Below are positions 17,273 to 25,376 of a stretch of DNA of 64,000 bases, piece by piece (the first letter of the stretch is position 1; each line of letters starts with the position of its first letter). The stretch is from Streptomyces bluensis (GTDB taxonomy: Bacteria; Actinomycetota; Actinomycetes; Streptomycetales; Streptomycetaceae). A program made the translations under genes and the position numbers. The notes under the pieces were generated by a model. That model had not been told where the DNA came from and searched no databases. It was given only the letters and a program-made list of their open reading frames with translations. The DNA lies in the NCBI RefSeq assembly GCF_014650715.1, contig NZ_BMVM01000001.1, forward strand, positions 248,001 to 312,000. The letters are read 5' to 3'.

Positions 17273-18010
17273 ATGGCAGCCCCGCAGCCACGACAGTCAC
17301 ACCAGCCGCAGTCACGTCAGTCATGTCCGTCACAGCAGCCTCAGACCAAGCCCGCGTCCCGTTCCCACTCCCGCGCTCTGCGCTGGCCCTTGGTGGCAGC
17401 GGGGCTGGGTGCTCTGCTCATCCACAACTCGCTGGAGAGCAGGGCAGATCTCAAGCCTCAGACTCCGCCCGCGGTGAGCGCCCCCGCAGCCCCCGCAGCC
17501 CCCGCAGCCCCCAGGGCGACTGCACCTGCCGCTGATCCGGCGCTGCCCCGTTCTGCGCCGGAGCGGCTCTCGATCCCGCAAATCGGCGTGAACGCGCCGT
17601 TCACCGATCTGTCCATCGGTGCATCCGGGCAGCTCAACCCGCCCCCTGCCGATGACACCAATCTCGTCGGGTGGTTCCGGGGCGGGGCCTCGCCCGGCGA
17701 ACGGGGTACATCGATCGTGGTGGGCCACGTCGACACCAAGACAGGCCCAGCCGTGTTCTCCCGGCTTGAGGCGCTCCGGCCCGGAAGCACGGTGCGCATC
17801 ATGCGTGCGGACGGCATCGTCGCGAGATTCAAGGTCGACTCGGTCGATGCCTTCAGCAAGGCCGACTTCCCGAACAAACGGGTCTACGCCGACGCCTCCT
17901 CGCCGGAGCTTCGCCTGATCACCTGCGGCGGCGCCTACAACCGGAGCACCCGGGAATACGAGGAGAACGTGGTGGTGTTCGCCCACCTCGACTCGGCCCA
18001 GCGGGCCTGA
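17273..18010 (+). CDS. Class F sortase
   Basis: ATG 17273 behind GAAAGGG gives 245 residues. A cytoplasmic stretch is followed by a membrane anchor (ALRWPLVAAGLGALLI, about 36-52) and a Pro/Ala-rich linker. The sortase barrel begins at ERLSIPQIGVNAPFTDL. The catalytic His is H152 in VVGHVDT and the Cys is C218 in LITCGG. Around the expected Arg the sequence is YNRSTREYEENVVVFA. The second sortase of this window has YRDN where this one has YEEN, so the catalytic Arg would have to be R224 or R227. It probably attaches the repeat protein encoded upstream to the cell wall. Confidence 0.85.
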   Translation: MAAPQPRQSHQPQSRQSCPSQQPQTKPASRSHSRALRWPLVAAGLGALLIHNSLESRADLKPQTPPAVSAPAAPAAPAAPRATAPAADPALPRSAPERLSIPQIGVNAPFTDLSIGASGQLNPPPADDTNLVGWFRGGASPGERGTSIVVGHVDTKTGPAVFSRLEALRPGSTVRIMRADGIVARFKVDSVDAFSKADFPNKRVYADASSPELRLITCGGAYNRSTREYEENVVVFAHLDSAQRA

Positions 18011-18489
18011 GGGGCTGCGGTGGGGCACCTCACGGCGTACTGCGGCCGGCGGCCCGGAGCCGTGCAGCGGCTCCTCCCGAACGAGCCCGGGACCGTACCG
18101 GTTCCGGGCTGCGGGCCGGCATGAAGAACGTCGCGCTGTGGCTGCCGCAGCAGACCCCGACGGAACGGGTGGCACTGAGCGCTGACGGTGAAGTACTGGC
18201 GCCCCGGCCCGACGGCGGTGGGGCCGGGCGGGAAGATCACGGCTCCGGGTGATCCGGCCGATGCGCCCGACGGTCTTCACCCCACCGACGCCGCATACCG
18301 CCGCATACCGCCGCATGGGCAAGCGCTTCGCCACGCACGCCTTCGCGAACGACGGCCCGTTCCGCCGAGGCGCCGACGTGTACGGGGCTCATGCGTTCGG
18401 GGGCGGCATGGCAGGTGCGTCGGCCTGCAGGAACTCGACAACGCGCTCTTGACCTCGTCGGGGGCCCGTCCAAGCTTCGCCCGTCCGGG
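18011..18489. other. Intergenic region, possible gene debris
   Basis: No gene with a credible start and codon pattern is seen in these 479 bp. A stretch at about 18226-18305 (+) reads GDPADAPDGLHPTDAAYRRI, resembling the C-terminal D-x-x-H block of SGNH esterases, and may be a fragment. A 43-codon frame at 18121-18252 has no ribosome-binding site or recognisable similarity. Confidence 0.4.
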
Positions 18490-19941
18490 TCACATCAGCC
18501 GCCGGATGTCGCCGCGGACCCGGTAGAAGCCGCCGGCAGCGGTGTGCAGGGCGTCCACGACGTAGCGCGCACCGGGCTCGCGTATCGCGCGCGGGAACTG
18601 GACGTTCACGGACGGGTCGTAGCCCTCGGACACCACGTGCACGCGCAGGCGGCCGCCCTCCCGGACGCACTCGACGACGACCGTCCCGGCGGGAGCCCGG
18701 TCGACGCTCGGCATCGCGGCCGCGGCTGTGGCCGGCGCGTAGGTCGGCAGGGCCGCGGCGAGCTTGACGTCCCGCGCCACCGGCACCGTGCCCTGCTGGG
18801 CCGCGGCGATGGCCGCCTCGCTCGCGTCCACGCACACCAGCGAGCCGTCCGTGGTCACCAGGTACAGCCGCTCGTCGCGGTACTGCATCGACAGTGCCGA
18901 GCCGCTGCCCGTGCCGAGCTTCCACAGGCGGGTGCCGTCGCGGTCGAAGCAGTAGACGGACGACGCCGCGTCGCCGGCGAAGACGAACCGCCCGCTGGGT
19001 GAGGTGGCGCACGAGTACACCGCACTGTCGCAGGTGTAGGTGGCCTCGACCTTGCCGGTCGTCTTCGACAGCCGCTGCACCAGGCGGTGCGCGGTCGCCG
19101 CGTACACCGCGTCGTCCTCCTGCCAGCCGAACAGCACGCCGCCCCGGGTGGCCGTGTGCCACAACTCGCCTCCGCCGTCGGGCGCGTAGGCGGTCACGCC
19201 CCGGTGGTGACCGTGGTACACGGCCCGGTCGTCGGCGCGGACCATCCAGGCGTGCTCGCCCTGGCTGCGGCGGGCCCACTGGTGCTCGTCCTCGTGGTCG
19301 ATGACGGTGAGCCGGCCGGCGCGGTCCGAGACGTTCAGGATGCCCTCGTGGATGTCCAGCCAGAAGATGTCGACGTCCGCGGCGATGTCGTACGCCGCGA
19401 ACGGCAGCTTCGAGGACAGGTCGTAGACCTTGCCGTCGTCACAGCCCGCGTAGATCCAGAAGTCGTCGGCGACCAGGCACTTCACACCGTCCGGGAGGCT
19501 GAAGCGGGCGAGGACCGCACCATCGTGGTCCAGGGTGTAGACGTCGCCTGCCTGGTTGCCGACCCAGCAGTGCTCGTCATCGACATGGATGCCGAACGCC
19601 GACGAACCCGTGCGGAATCGCCACAGCACGGGCGCCACGGCGCGCGCGGTGGACGCGGCGGACGCCACCTGACGCCGGGTCACCGCCCGCGGGGCGCGCT
19701 GCCCGGGCACAGCCGGGGCGTATCCCTTGCGGACCTTCTCCCCCACCTTTTTCGCCGCGGCGGCCCGCGCCTTCTCCGCCGTGGGAAACGTCGTCGTCTG
19801 CACCTGCCCGGCGGCGCCGATCCGCCCGTAGCGCACCGTCACCACCAGACCGTCGACGCCCACCTCGTAGAACTTGTGCGCGCCGCCCCCTTCCTGCGAC
19901 AGCTCCAGATACGTCGTCGACACCATGGACCCGGCAGACAT
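18490..19941 (-). CDS. WGR-domain protein with beta-propeller repeats
   Basis: The start ATG 19941 follows GGGGAGGGG and gives 483 residues; an in-frame ATG at 19926 is possible. Residues ~5-85 form a WGR domain (YLELSQEGGGAHKFYEV, TVRYGRIGAAGQVQTTTFPTAEKA). From ~120 to 420 there are PQQ/WD-like blades (VGNQAGDVYTLDHDG, GELWHTATRGGVLFGW, VYCFDRDGTRLW, LYLVTTDGSLVCVD). WGR modules bind nucleic acid ends in PARP-type proteins and occur fused to varied partners in bacteria. There is no signal peptide, so it acts in the cytoplasm. It is divergent from an SMI1/KNR4 protein. Function unknown. Confidence 0.75.
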   Translation of the reverse strand: MSAGSMVSTTYLELSQEGGGAHKFYEVGVDGLVVTVRYGRIGAAGQVQTTTFPTAEKARAAAAKKVGEKVRKGYAPAVPGQRAPRAVTRRQVASAASTARAVAPVLWRFRTGSSAFGIHVDDEHCWVGNQAGDVYTLDHDGAVLARFSLPDGVKCLVADDFWIYAGCDDGKVYDLSSKLPFAAYDIAADVDIFWLDIHEGILNVSDRAGRLTVIDHEDEHQWARRSQGEHAWMVRADDRAVYHGHHRGVTAYAPDGGGELWHTATRGGVLFGWQEDDAVYAATAHRLVQRLSKTTGKVEATYTCDSAVYSCATSPSGRFVFAGDAASSVYCFDRDGTRLWKLGTGSGSALSMQYRDERLYLVTTDGSLVCVDASEAAIAAAQQGTVPVARDVKLAAALPTYAPATAAAAMPSVDRAPAGTVVVECVREGGRLRVHVVSEGYDPSVNVQFPRAIREPGARYVVDALHTAAGGFYRVRGDIRRLM

Positions 19942-20200
19942 GACAGACAGACCCCTCCCCAGGGTGGACCTGCGGCCTTTTCCGGCAGGTCCCAGTGCCC
20001 AGAACCATAGGAGGCCCCACTGACAATCGCCCCGCGCCGAGTGTTCGTCGTTGTGGAAGGCCGCGGACAGGTCACGTTGTTTCGGCGTGGGTGCGGGCCG
20101 TCGGCCCGAGATGCGGGGCGGCCTCCCATGTTGGCCGCGGTGCGGACGCACACCTGATAATCGGCTTCGCCACGTTCACCGCAACGCCCGGAGGCCACCG

Positions 20201-21583
20201 TTGTCATCGCTCCATGAGTTCGCGACGTGGGAGCCGATCCTGCGGCTCCTGCGGGCCGACAACGCGAGGAGCCTTGCCGCCCCGGGCGGCCACGTGGCAG
20301 GGCAGATCAGCCACTACGGGTGGAGTCTTCCTCTGCAGCGACGGATCCCACGGCCCGGACAGGCAGCCCGGGCCGAGGACATGCAGGACGAGTTCGACGC
20401 GGTGCAGCGGGTGCAGGGCGCGCTCGCGGACAGCGGCGCCGACAGCATCTCGTTCATGGCGGAGATCTCCCCGGCGGGGAGGGCGGTGCTGCATCTGATC
20501 AGTCCCGGCCCCGCGGTGGAGCCCGGCATCGGGGGGCCGCATCCGGGTTCCCTCGTCCTCGTCGAGGACTCCGTCCCCGAGCCCTGGCGCCGTCTACCCG
20601 AGCCGGTGCCCGGGGCGGGGCCGGCCCCGTCGGTGGATCTGGCGTTGCTGGAGCGGACGCTGCGTGAGCGGATCCCCGGCGCCATAGGCGCGACCGACGC
20701 GGAGATCGCCGCCACGGAGGCGCGCCTCGGCATCGCGTTGCCGGACGAGCTCAAGGTGCTCTACCGGGTGACGCGGGCCCGGTGGGAGGACTGGGGCGAG
20801 GACTACGTGGTGGCGGAGCGTGTCTTCACCGCGGTCGGCTGCGAGCTCTTCCCCCTGGACGACCTGTACATCGCCGACGCGGCGTCCCGTCCGTGTCCGT
20901 GGCGGTTCGCGGCGATGGAGGCGGTCGTCACCGGGGCCGACGCGGCGGTTCAGGGGCTGGTCGGCTCACCCGGCTGGATCGCCTTCGGCGACAACGGCGG
21001 CGGCGACCGGATCGCCGTCGACCTGACTCCGGGCCCCCGCGGACACACCGGGCAGATCATCATGCTCAACCACGAGGACAACATCGGCGCCGGCCGCCTC
21101 GCCGACTCCCTGACCAGCCTCGTGCTGGACGGGCCCGGCCCAGGGCACCGCGGCCCTCACAGGGACGATCCGCCGGCCGTGGCCAGGGTCAATATCCGGA
21201 GCCTGAGCAGTGTCCAGGCCGCCGCCCACCCCGGCCTTGAGGTTTTGTCCATCGGCGTGTGGGACGGCGAGCCTCTCAGCCTCGCGCCCGTCACCGGGCT
21301 TGCCCGCCTGCGGACCCTCACCGCCTACCCCGGTACGCTCGCCGACCCGCTGGAGATCGCCAAACTGACCGGACTGGAGTTCCTGGAACTCGGGCCGGAC
21401 GACTGGCGGGTCCTCCTCGATGCCGGAGCCGTCCCGCGTGGTCTGTCGGCTGCCGCCATCGGGGTGCAGGGGGCTCGGCACCCCCTCCCGATCGTGGCTC
21501 TGGCCAACGAACTCCTCGCTCTCTGGGGCCGCCCCCCGATCACCCGCACCATCCTCGAAGGTCACCTGGATCCCGTGGCGTAG
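20201..21583 (+). CDS. SMI1/KNR4 family protein
   Basis: The best start is TTG 20201 (LSSLHEFATWEP) with GGAGG 7 bases upstream, giving 460 residues; an ATG further upstream would add a non-coding-like leader. The central part (about 160-320) is an SMI1/KNR4 fold: DAEIAATEARLGIALPDELKVLYRVT, CELFPLDDLY and WIAFGDNGGGDRIAVDL. The C-terminal ~110 residues look like irregular leucine-rich turns (LARLRTLTAYPG, LTGLEFLELGPDDW). SMI1/KNR4 proteins often serve as immunity proteins or scaffold factors. No toxin gene is adjacent, so an immunity role is only a possibility. Confidence 0.75.
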   Translation: MSSLHEFATWEPILRLLRADNARSLAAPGGHVAGQISHYGWSLPLQRRIPRPGQAARAEDMQDEFDAVQRVQGALADSGADSISFMAEISPAGRAVLHLISPGPAVEPGIGGPHPGSLVLVEDSVPEPWRRLPEPVPGAGPAPSVDLALLERTLRERIPGAIGATDAEIAATEARLGIALPDELKVLYRVTRARWEDWGEDYVVAERVFTAVGCELFPLDDLYIADAASRPCPWRFAAMEAVVTGADAAVQGLVGSPGWIAFGDNGGGDRIAVDLTPGPRGHTGQIIMLNHEDNIGAGRLADSLTSLVLDGPGPGHRGPHRDDPPAVARVNIRSLSSVQAAAHPGLEVLSIGVWDGEPLSLAPVTGLARLRTLTAYPGTLADPLEIAKLTGLEFLELGPDDWRVLLDAGAVPRGLSAAAIGVQGARHPLPIVALANELLALWGRPPITRTILEGHLDPVA

Positions 21584-21647
21584 TGGCCGGTGGGGCCGAC
21601 GATTTTCGTCGTCGGGTGCGCCGGCCGCTGCCGACCGTGCGGGCGGA

Positions 21648-22682
21648 TCAGCGTTCAAGCCTGATGCCGGCGGCGATCGGCAGGTGGTCGCTGCCGGTGG
21701 CAGGCAGGGTCCGGGCACGGGTGACGGCGGCCGAGCGGGCCATGACGTGGTCGATCCGGGATACGGGGAAGGCGGCGGGCCAACTGAAGGCGAAGGCCCG
21801 CCCCGCCGAGTCCATCCGCGAGGTGACCGGGGCCAGCCCCCGGTCGTCGACCGTGCTGTTGAGGTCACCCAACAGGATCATTCTGTCCAGTTTCTCGGCG
21901 GCGATGGCCTCACCCAGCAGTAGGGCGCTCTCGTCCCGCCACCCCGTGCTGAAGCCGCTCGCTCGGATACGGACCGAGGGCAAGTGGGCGACGTACACGG
22001 CGATATCGCCCCATGGCGTACGTGCCGTGGACCGCACACCACGGTTCCAGTCCTCCCGGATGCCCTCAGGTTTGATGTCCAACGGCCGGACGTCGGACAG
22101 CGGATATCGGGACCAGAGCCCCACGGTTCCCACGACCGCCTGGAAGGGGTAGTCCGACGCCAGGGCCTTCTCGTAGACCGGCAACGCGGAGGGCGTCAGC
22201 TCTTGAAGGGCCACGAAGTCCGGCGCGGCCCCGATCAGGGCAGTCGCGGTGCCCGCCGGGTCGGCGTTCTCGTCACTGACGTTGTGCTGGACCGCCATGA
22301 TGTCGTGTGCTCCTCGGTCCCCGGCCGGCAGCAGCCCGCCGAAGAGGTGCGCCCAGACGGCTGCGGGCAGCAGCAGGGCCACCAGCGCGAGGGCCGAGCG
22401 ACGCCACAGTGCCGCCACGAGCAGCAACGGAACGGCCAGGCCGAGCCAGGGCAGGAACGTCTCCAGCAGGCTGCCGAGACGGCCCACGGCGTTGGGCACG
22501 GCGGAGTGGAACGCCAGCAGGCCGGCGGTCAGCACGGCAAGCGACGCGAGAACACGCCCGCGCGCCCAGGGCGACCGGTGTCGCGTACCCCTGCCCCGAT
22601 ACCACCAGTCGATATGGGGAAGCCGCCACCGGAGCGCGGCCGTCTTCGCCCCGGAGCCCACCGCGCCGTCTGCCCGCTCCAC
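21648..22682 (-). CDS. Membrane-anchored endonuclease/exonuclease/phosphatase family protein
   Basis: The 344-residue protein starts at GTG 22682. Three hydrophobic helices occupy about residues 43-115 (VLASLAVLTAGLLAF, LPWLGLAVPLLLVAAL, ALALVALLLPAAVWAHL). The C-terminal EEP domain shows MAVQHNVSDENAD, FVALQEL (metal-binding Glu), LLGDLNST and SDHLPIAA (catalytic Asp-His). The domain would lie outside the membrane and cleave phosphodiesters of extracellular nucleic acid or lipid headgroups. This architecture is common in Streptomyces and its substrate is not established. Confidence 0.85.
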   Translation of the reverse strand: MERADGAVGSGAKTAALRWRLPHIDWWYRGRGTRHRSPWARGRVLASLAVLTAGLLAFHSAVPNAVGRLGSLLETFLPWLGLAVPLLLVAALWRRSALALVALLLPAAVWAHLFGGLLPAGDRGAHDIMAVQHNVSDENADPAGTATALIGAAPDFVALQELTPSALPVYEKALASDYPFQAVVGTVGLWSRYPLSDVRPLDIKPEGIREDWNRGVRSTARTPWGDIAVYVAHLPSVRIRASGFSTGWRDESALLLGEAIAAEKLDRMILLGDLNSTVDDRGLAPVTSRMDSAGRAFAFSWPAAFPVSRIDHVMARSAAVTRARTLPATGSDHLPIAAGIRLER

Positions 22683-22939
22683 CCGGTCCCACCCATCTGC
22701 CCCCGACCCGACCCGCGCCCCACCTCCGTGAGCGGGACGTGCCTGATACGACGCAGGAAGCGGTGATCAGGTTCCGGAACGCAAACTCGGCGTGCGGACA
22801 GTCAGCGGCACGTCAGCGACCTCCGGGCGACTTTGCCTTCTCTTTACAACCCGCTCCGTCGCTGCCTCGTCTCTCCGCTCGATCCGTAACGCGACCCGCC
22901 GCGCCACCGGGCGGGCGGACCGACGAAAGAGAGCAGTTC

Positions 22940-23344
22940 ATGCGCCGAAGCATCCTGAGTGCCATGGCACTCGCGGGCACCGCTGTGCTGGCGGGCGCGG
23001 CACCCGCGCTCGCCGACGAGGCGACCCCGGTCCCCACGGTCCGTGAGGCCACCAAGGCCCCGGGGCAGGCTCCGGCCGCCAGCGCCGAGCCCTCGAAGCC
23101 GGAGGCCACGACCGATCCGACTCCGGTTGCGAGCGTCGCACCGACCGAGGCTCCGGCCGAGGAGCCCGCGCCGGGCCAGGTCTCCGTCGTGCCCAGCGGC
23201 GCACCGGACACCGGTGTGGCGCCGGCCTCGGCGGAGTCCGGGAACGAGACCGGGCTGGTGGTCGGCGGGAGTGCTGCCGCGGTACTCGCCGCCGGCGGCG
23301 CGGCGGTCCTTCTCGTGCGTCGCCGGCAGGCGACCAGGGCATGA
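22940..23344 (+). CDS. Small Pro/Ala/Glu-rich cell-wall protein, probable sortase substrate
   Basis: ATG 22940 gives 134 residues. A Sec signal (MRRSILSAMALAGTAVLAGA, cleavage after ALA near 25) precedes a low-complexity Pro/Ala/Thr/Glu stalk of ~65 residues. The C-terminus is GAPDTGVAPASAES, a Gly/Ala-rich helix and VRRRQATRA. APDTG in front of a helix and Arg tail resembles a sorting signal with a non-canonical first residue. Its stop overlaps the ATG of a class F sortase (ATGA at 23341-23344), so the pair is translationally coupled. Confidence 0.75.
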   Translation: MRRSILSAMALAGTAVLAGAAPALADEATPVPTVREATKAPGQAPAASAEPSKPEATTDPTPVASVAPTEAPAEEPAPGQVSVVPSGAPDTGVAPASAESGNETGLVVGGSAAAVLAAGGAAVLLVRRRQATRA

Positions 23345-23964
23345 CGTCGCTCTCCAGGCGCGCCTTCGCCACCGCGGCGATGGCTTCGCTGCTCGTGAGC
23401 TGCGGCGGTCCCCGTGGCGAGAGCCAGGGCAGCACGGCGAACCCCGCGAGCACGCCACGGCCCTCGCGGTCCTCGCGGTCTTCCGCGAACACGGCCCACG
23501 CCCTTGGCCGTTCGGTGCCGGTGAGGTTGCAGATCCCGGCCATCGAGGTCGACACCCCGGTCATCCGGCTGGGGCTGGCCTCGGACGGCAGTGTGCAGGT
23601 GCCCCCGATCACCGCGGACGACCGGGCCGGCTGGTACCGGCATTCGCCGACGCCGGGTCAGGTGGGTCCGTCGGTGATCCTCGGCCATGCCACGGTCGGC
23701 GCCTACGGGGACGGGGTGTTCCGTCATCTCGCCCGGCTGCGGCGGGGCGAGCGGATCGTGGCGCGCCTGGAGAACGGCGCGGCGGCGGTGTTCGCCGTCA
23801 GCTCCGTACGGACGGTCGCCAAGGCCGAGTTCCCGGTGGACGCGGTCTACGGGGACGTGGACCGCCCCGAGTTGCGGCTCATCACGTGCGGCGGCCCCCG
23901 CACCGGTGACAGTTACCGCGACAACGTGATCGTCTTCGCGGCGCTGACGCCCGCGAGCCCCTGA
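23341..23964 (+). CDS. Class F sortase, Tat/lipoprotein-like N-terminus
   Basis: The 207-residue enzyme begins MTSLSRRAFATAAMASLLVSCGG, which looks like a membrane or lipoprotein leader (LVSC). A short Ser/Pro/Arg-rich linker follows and then the sortase core from VPVRLQIPAIEVDTPVIRLG. H116 in ILGHATVG and C183 in LITCGG are the catalytic His and Cys; YRDN downstream supplies an Arg. It overlaps its presumed substrate gene by four bases. It is distinct from the sortase at 17.3 kb, with a shorter loop after the Cys and a different anchor, so each sortase is probably dedicated to its neighbour. Confidence 0.85.
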   Translation: MTSLSRRAFATAAMASLLVSCGGPRGESQGSTANPASTPRPSRSSRSSANTAHALGRSVPVRLQIPAIEVDTPVIRLGLASDGSVQVPPITADDRAGWYRHSPTPGQVGPSVILGHATVGAYGDGVFRHLARLRRGERIVARLENGAAAVFAVSSVRTVAKAEFPVDAVYGDVDRPELRLITCGGPRTGDSYRDNVIVFAALTPASP

Positions 23965-23994
23965 CCCGCTGCCCGGGATCCGGGCCACCCACAT

Positions 23995-24028
23995 CCCGGG
24001 CCGATGGAACGTACTCCACCGGCCCGGG
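23995..24028 (+). terminator. Hairpin after the second sortase gene
   Basis: CCCGGGCCG (23995-24003) pairs perfectly with CGGCCCGGG (24020-24028) across a 16-base loop, followed by a short pyrimidine run. It lies between the sortase stop and the sigma-factor gene and is a candidate terminator. Confidence 0.5.
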
Positions 24029-24074
24029 CTCTTCCCCCACGAGTGCCACCACGACGTCACGACCATGGAGAGCG

Positions 24075-24566
24075 TTGAAACGGTCCCGCGAGAAGGCAGC
24101 GTCCGAGTTGTTCGCCGCCCTCTACCCGCGCCTCGCCGGCTGGTGCCGCCGGCTGGTCGACGACGACGAGACGGCCCACGAGATCGCCTCGGAGGCGTTC
24201 ACCCGGCTCTGGGCCCGTTGGACATCTGTCGCGGAGCCCCAAGGGTTCCTCTACGTCACCGCGGCCAACCTCGTCCGGGACCACTGGCGCAAGCGTGAGC
24301 GCGAGCGCCGAGCCATGCACCGGGCCACCGTGGAGGCCGCCGTCCGCCCGCAGACCGAACAGGCCGATCCCTCGGTCCGCCTGCTCGTGCAGTCGCTGCC
24401 GGAACGGCTGCGCGTCCCGGTGCTGCTGCACTACTACGCTGACATGCCGATCCGGGAGGTGTCCGTGCTGACCGGGCGCAAGGAAGGAACCATCAAGGCC
24501 GACCTCCACGCGGCCCGCGAGCTGCTCCGCGCCCACCTGAGGAGAAGCCTTGATCACACACTCTGA
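24075..24566 (+). CDS. ECF-type RNA polymerase sigma factor
   Basis: A TTG start at 24075 with GGAG just upstream gives 163 residues. Region 2 spans about residues 10-76 (LFAALYPRLAGWCRRLVDDDETAHEIASEAFTRLW is its core, ending in NLVRDHWRKRERE). Region 4 spans ~105-155 (LPERLRVPVLLHYYADMPIREVSVLTGRKEGTIKADLHAARE). It is short and lacks extra domains. The next gene, a single-pass membrane protein, overlaps its end and may be its anti-sigma partner. It lies downstream of a sortase cassette, so envelope response is a reasonable guess. Confidence 0.88.
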   Translation: MKRSREKAASELFAALYPRLAGWCRRLVDDDETAHEIASEAFTRLWARWTSVAEPQGFLYVTAANLVRDHWRKRERERRAMHRATVEAAVRPQTEQADPSVRLLVQSLPERLRVPVLLHYYADMPIREVSVLTGRKEGTIKADLHAARELLRAHLRRSLDHTL

Positions 24567-25008
24567 CGAGGGCCCGGACTTCGAGCCCGACGACCCCCTC
24601 GCGGTCATCCTGCGACCGCCGTCCGACCACCTCGGCCCGCCTCCCGGCCGTTATCGCGCGATCCGCCGGGCGGCGGCGCGCCGTCGGCTGCTGCGTGCCG
24701 CGGCCGGAGTCGGCGTGTCGTGCGCCGTCGCCGCGCTCGTCGCGCTGCCACTGCGCTTTGCGGCACACGAGGCGCCCGCGCCGCCGTCGGTGCCGCTCGC
24801 CCCGCCGCCCGCGAGCAGTCCGCCGGCCGAGCCCGCCCCGTCAACGTCCCTCGCTCCCGCCAGCCCTTACCCTTCCGAGCGGTCGCCGGCCACCGGCCCC
24901 GGCGCCACGCCAAGTCCTGCCGCTTCCACCCGCGCGCCGTCGGCGCCGCGGCCGCCCTCCGTCGAACCGTCCGCGCTTCCCGGCACGATCGACGGTGGTG
25001 GCCTGTGA
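24550..25008 (+). CDS. Single-pass membrane protein, possible anti-sigma or effector partner
   Basis: TTG 24550 with GAGGAG six bases upstream gives 152 residues and overlaps the sigma-factor gene by 17 bases. A cytoplasmic segment of ~45 residues (FEPDDPLAVILRPPSDHLGPPPGRYRAIRR) is followed by one helix (AAAGVGVSCAVAALVALPLRF). A Pro/Ser/Ala-rich outer tail follows. No zinc-binding anti-sigma motif (HxxxCxxC) is present, so an anti-sigma role is inferred from overlap and topology only. Confidence 0.65.
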   Translation: MITHSDEGPDFEPDDPLAVILRPPSDHLGPPPGRYRAIRRAAARRRLLRAAAGVGVSCAVAALVALPLRFAAHEAPAPPSVPLAPPPASSPPAEPAPSTSLAPASPYPSERSPATGPGATPSPAASTRAPSAPRPPSVEPSALPGTIDGGGL

Positions 25009-25032
25009 CCGGCGCAGCAGACCCGTCCCCGG

Positions 25033-25323
25033 TCAGGACTGGTACGGCTGCTGCTGCGGGTGCCCGTACGACTGACCGCCGTGGCCGCTCGCGGCCTGCG
25101 CCTGCAGTTGCTCAGCCTGTTCGCTGGTCACCTTCTGTTCCGCGCCACAGAAGGTGCACTGCGTCGCGTACTTCGTCGAGAACGGGAACAGCGGCACGAA
25201 GAACAGCGTGAACTTCGTGACCCGCTTCCTGAGCGTGTGCGCGGAGGGGTTGCCGCAGTGGCCGCACACCAGCGTCAGTATCGCGAGCTGGTACAGGTAT
25301 CCCTTGGTACCAAAAATGATCAT
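25033..25323 (-). CDS. Zinc-ribbon domain protein
   Basis: This 96-residue protein starts at ATG 25323. It carries CGHCGNPSAH and, after a hydrophobic stretch (KFTLFFVPLFPFSTKY), CTFCGAE. This is the paired CxxC pattern of a zinc ribbon interrupted by a membrane-like hairpin. The C-terminus is Gln/Gly-rich. Such proteins are widespread in actinobacteria without a defined role. Confidence 0.8.
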   Translation of the reverse strand: MIIFGTKGYLYQLAILTLVCGHCGNPSAHTLRKRVTKFTLFFVPLFPFSTKYATQCTFCGAEQKVTSEQAEQLQAQAASGHGGQSYGHPQQQPYQS

Positions 25324-25376
25324 GCAGTTGGTCCTTTCCGGTCAGAGCCATCCTCGCAGGAGCCTGTGACAGTCGT

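Noticed and set aside
18121-18252. 43-codon gene with MKNVALWLPQQ start
   Set aside because: No ribosome-binding site, no similarity and it lies in a region that looks like debris.
20051-20200. Upstream ATG extension of the SMI1/KNR4 gene
   Set aside because: The extra 50 residues are Arg/Cys-rich and non-protein-like, while TTG 20201 has a well-placed GGAGG.
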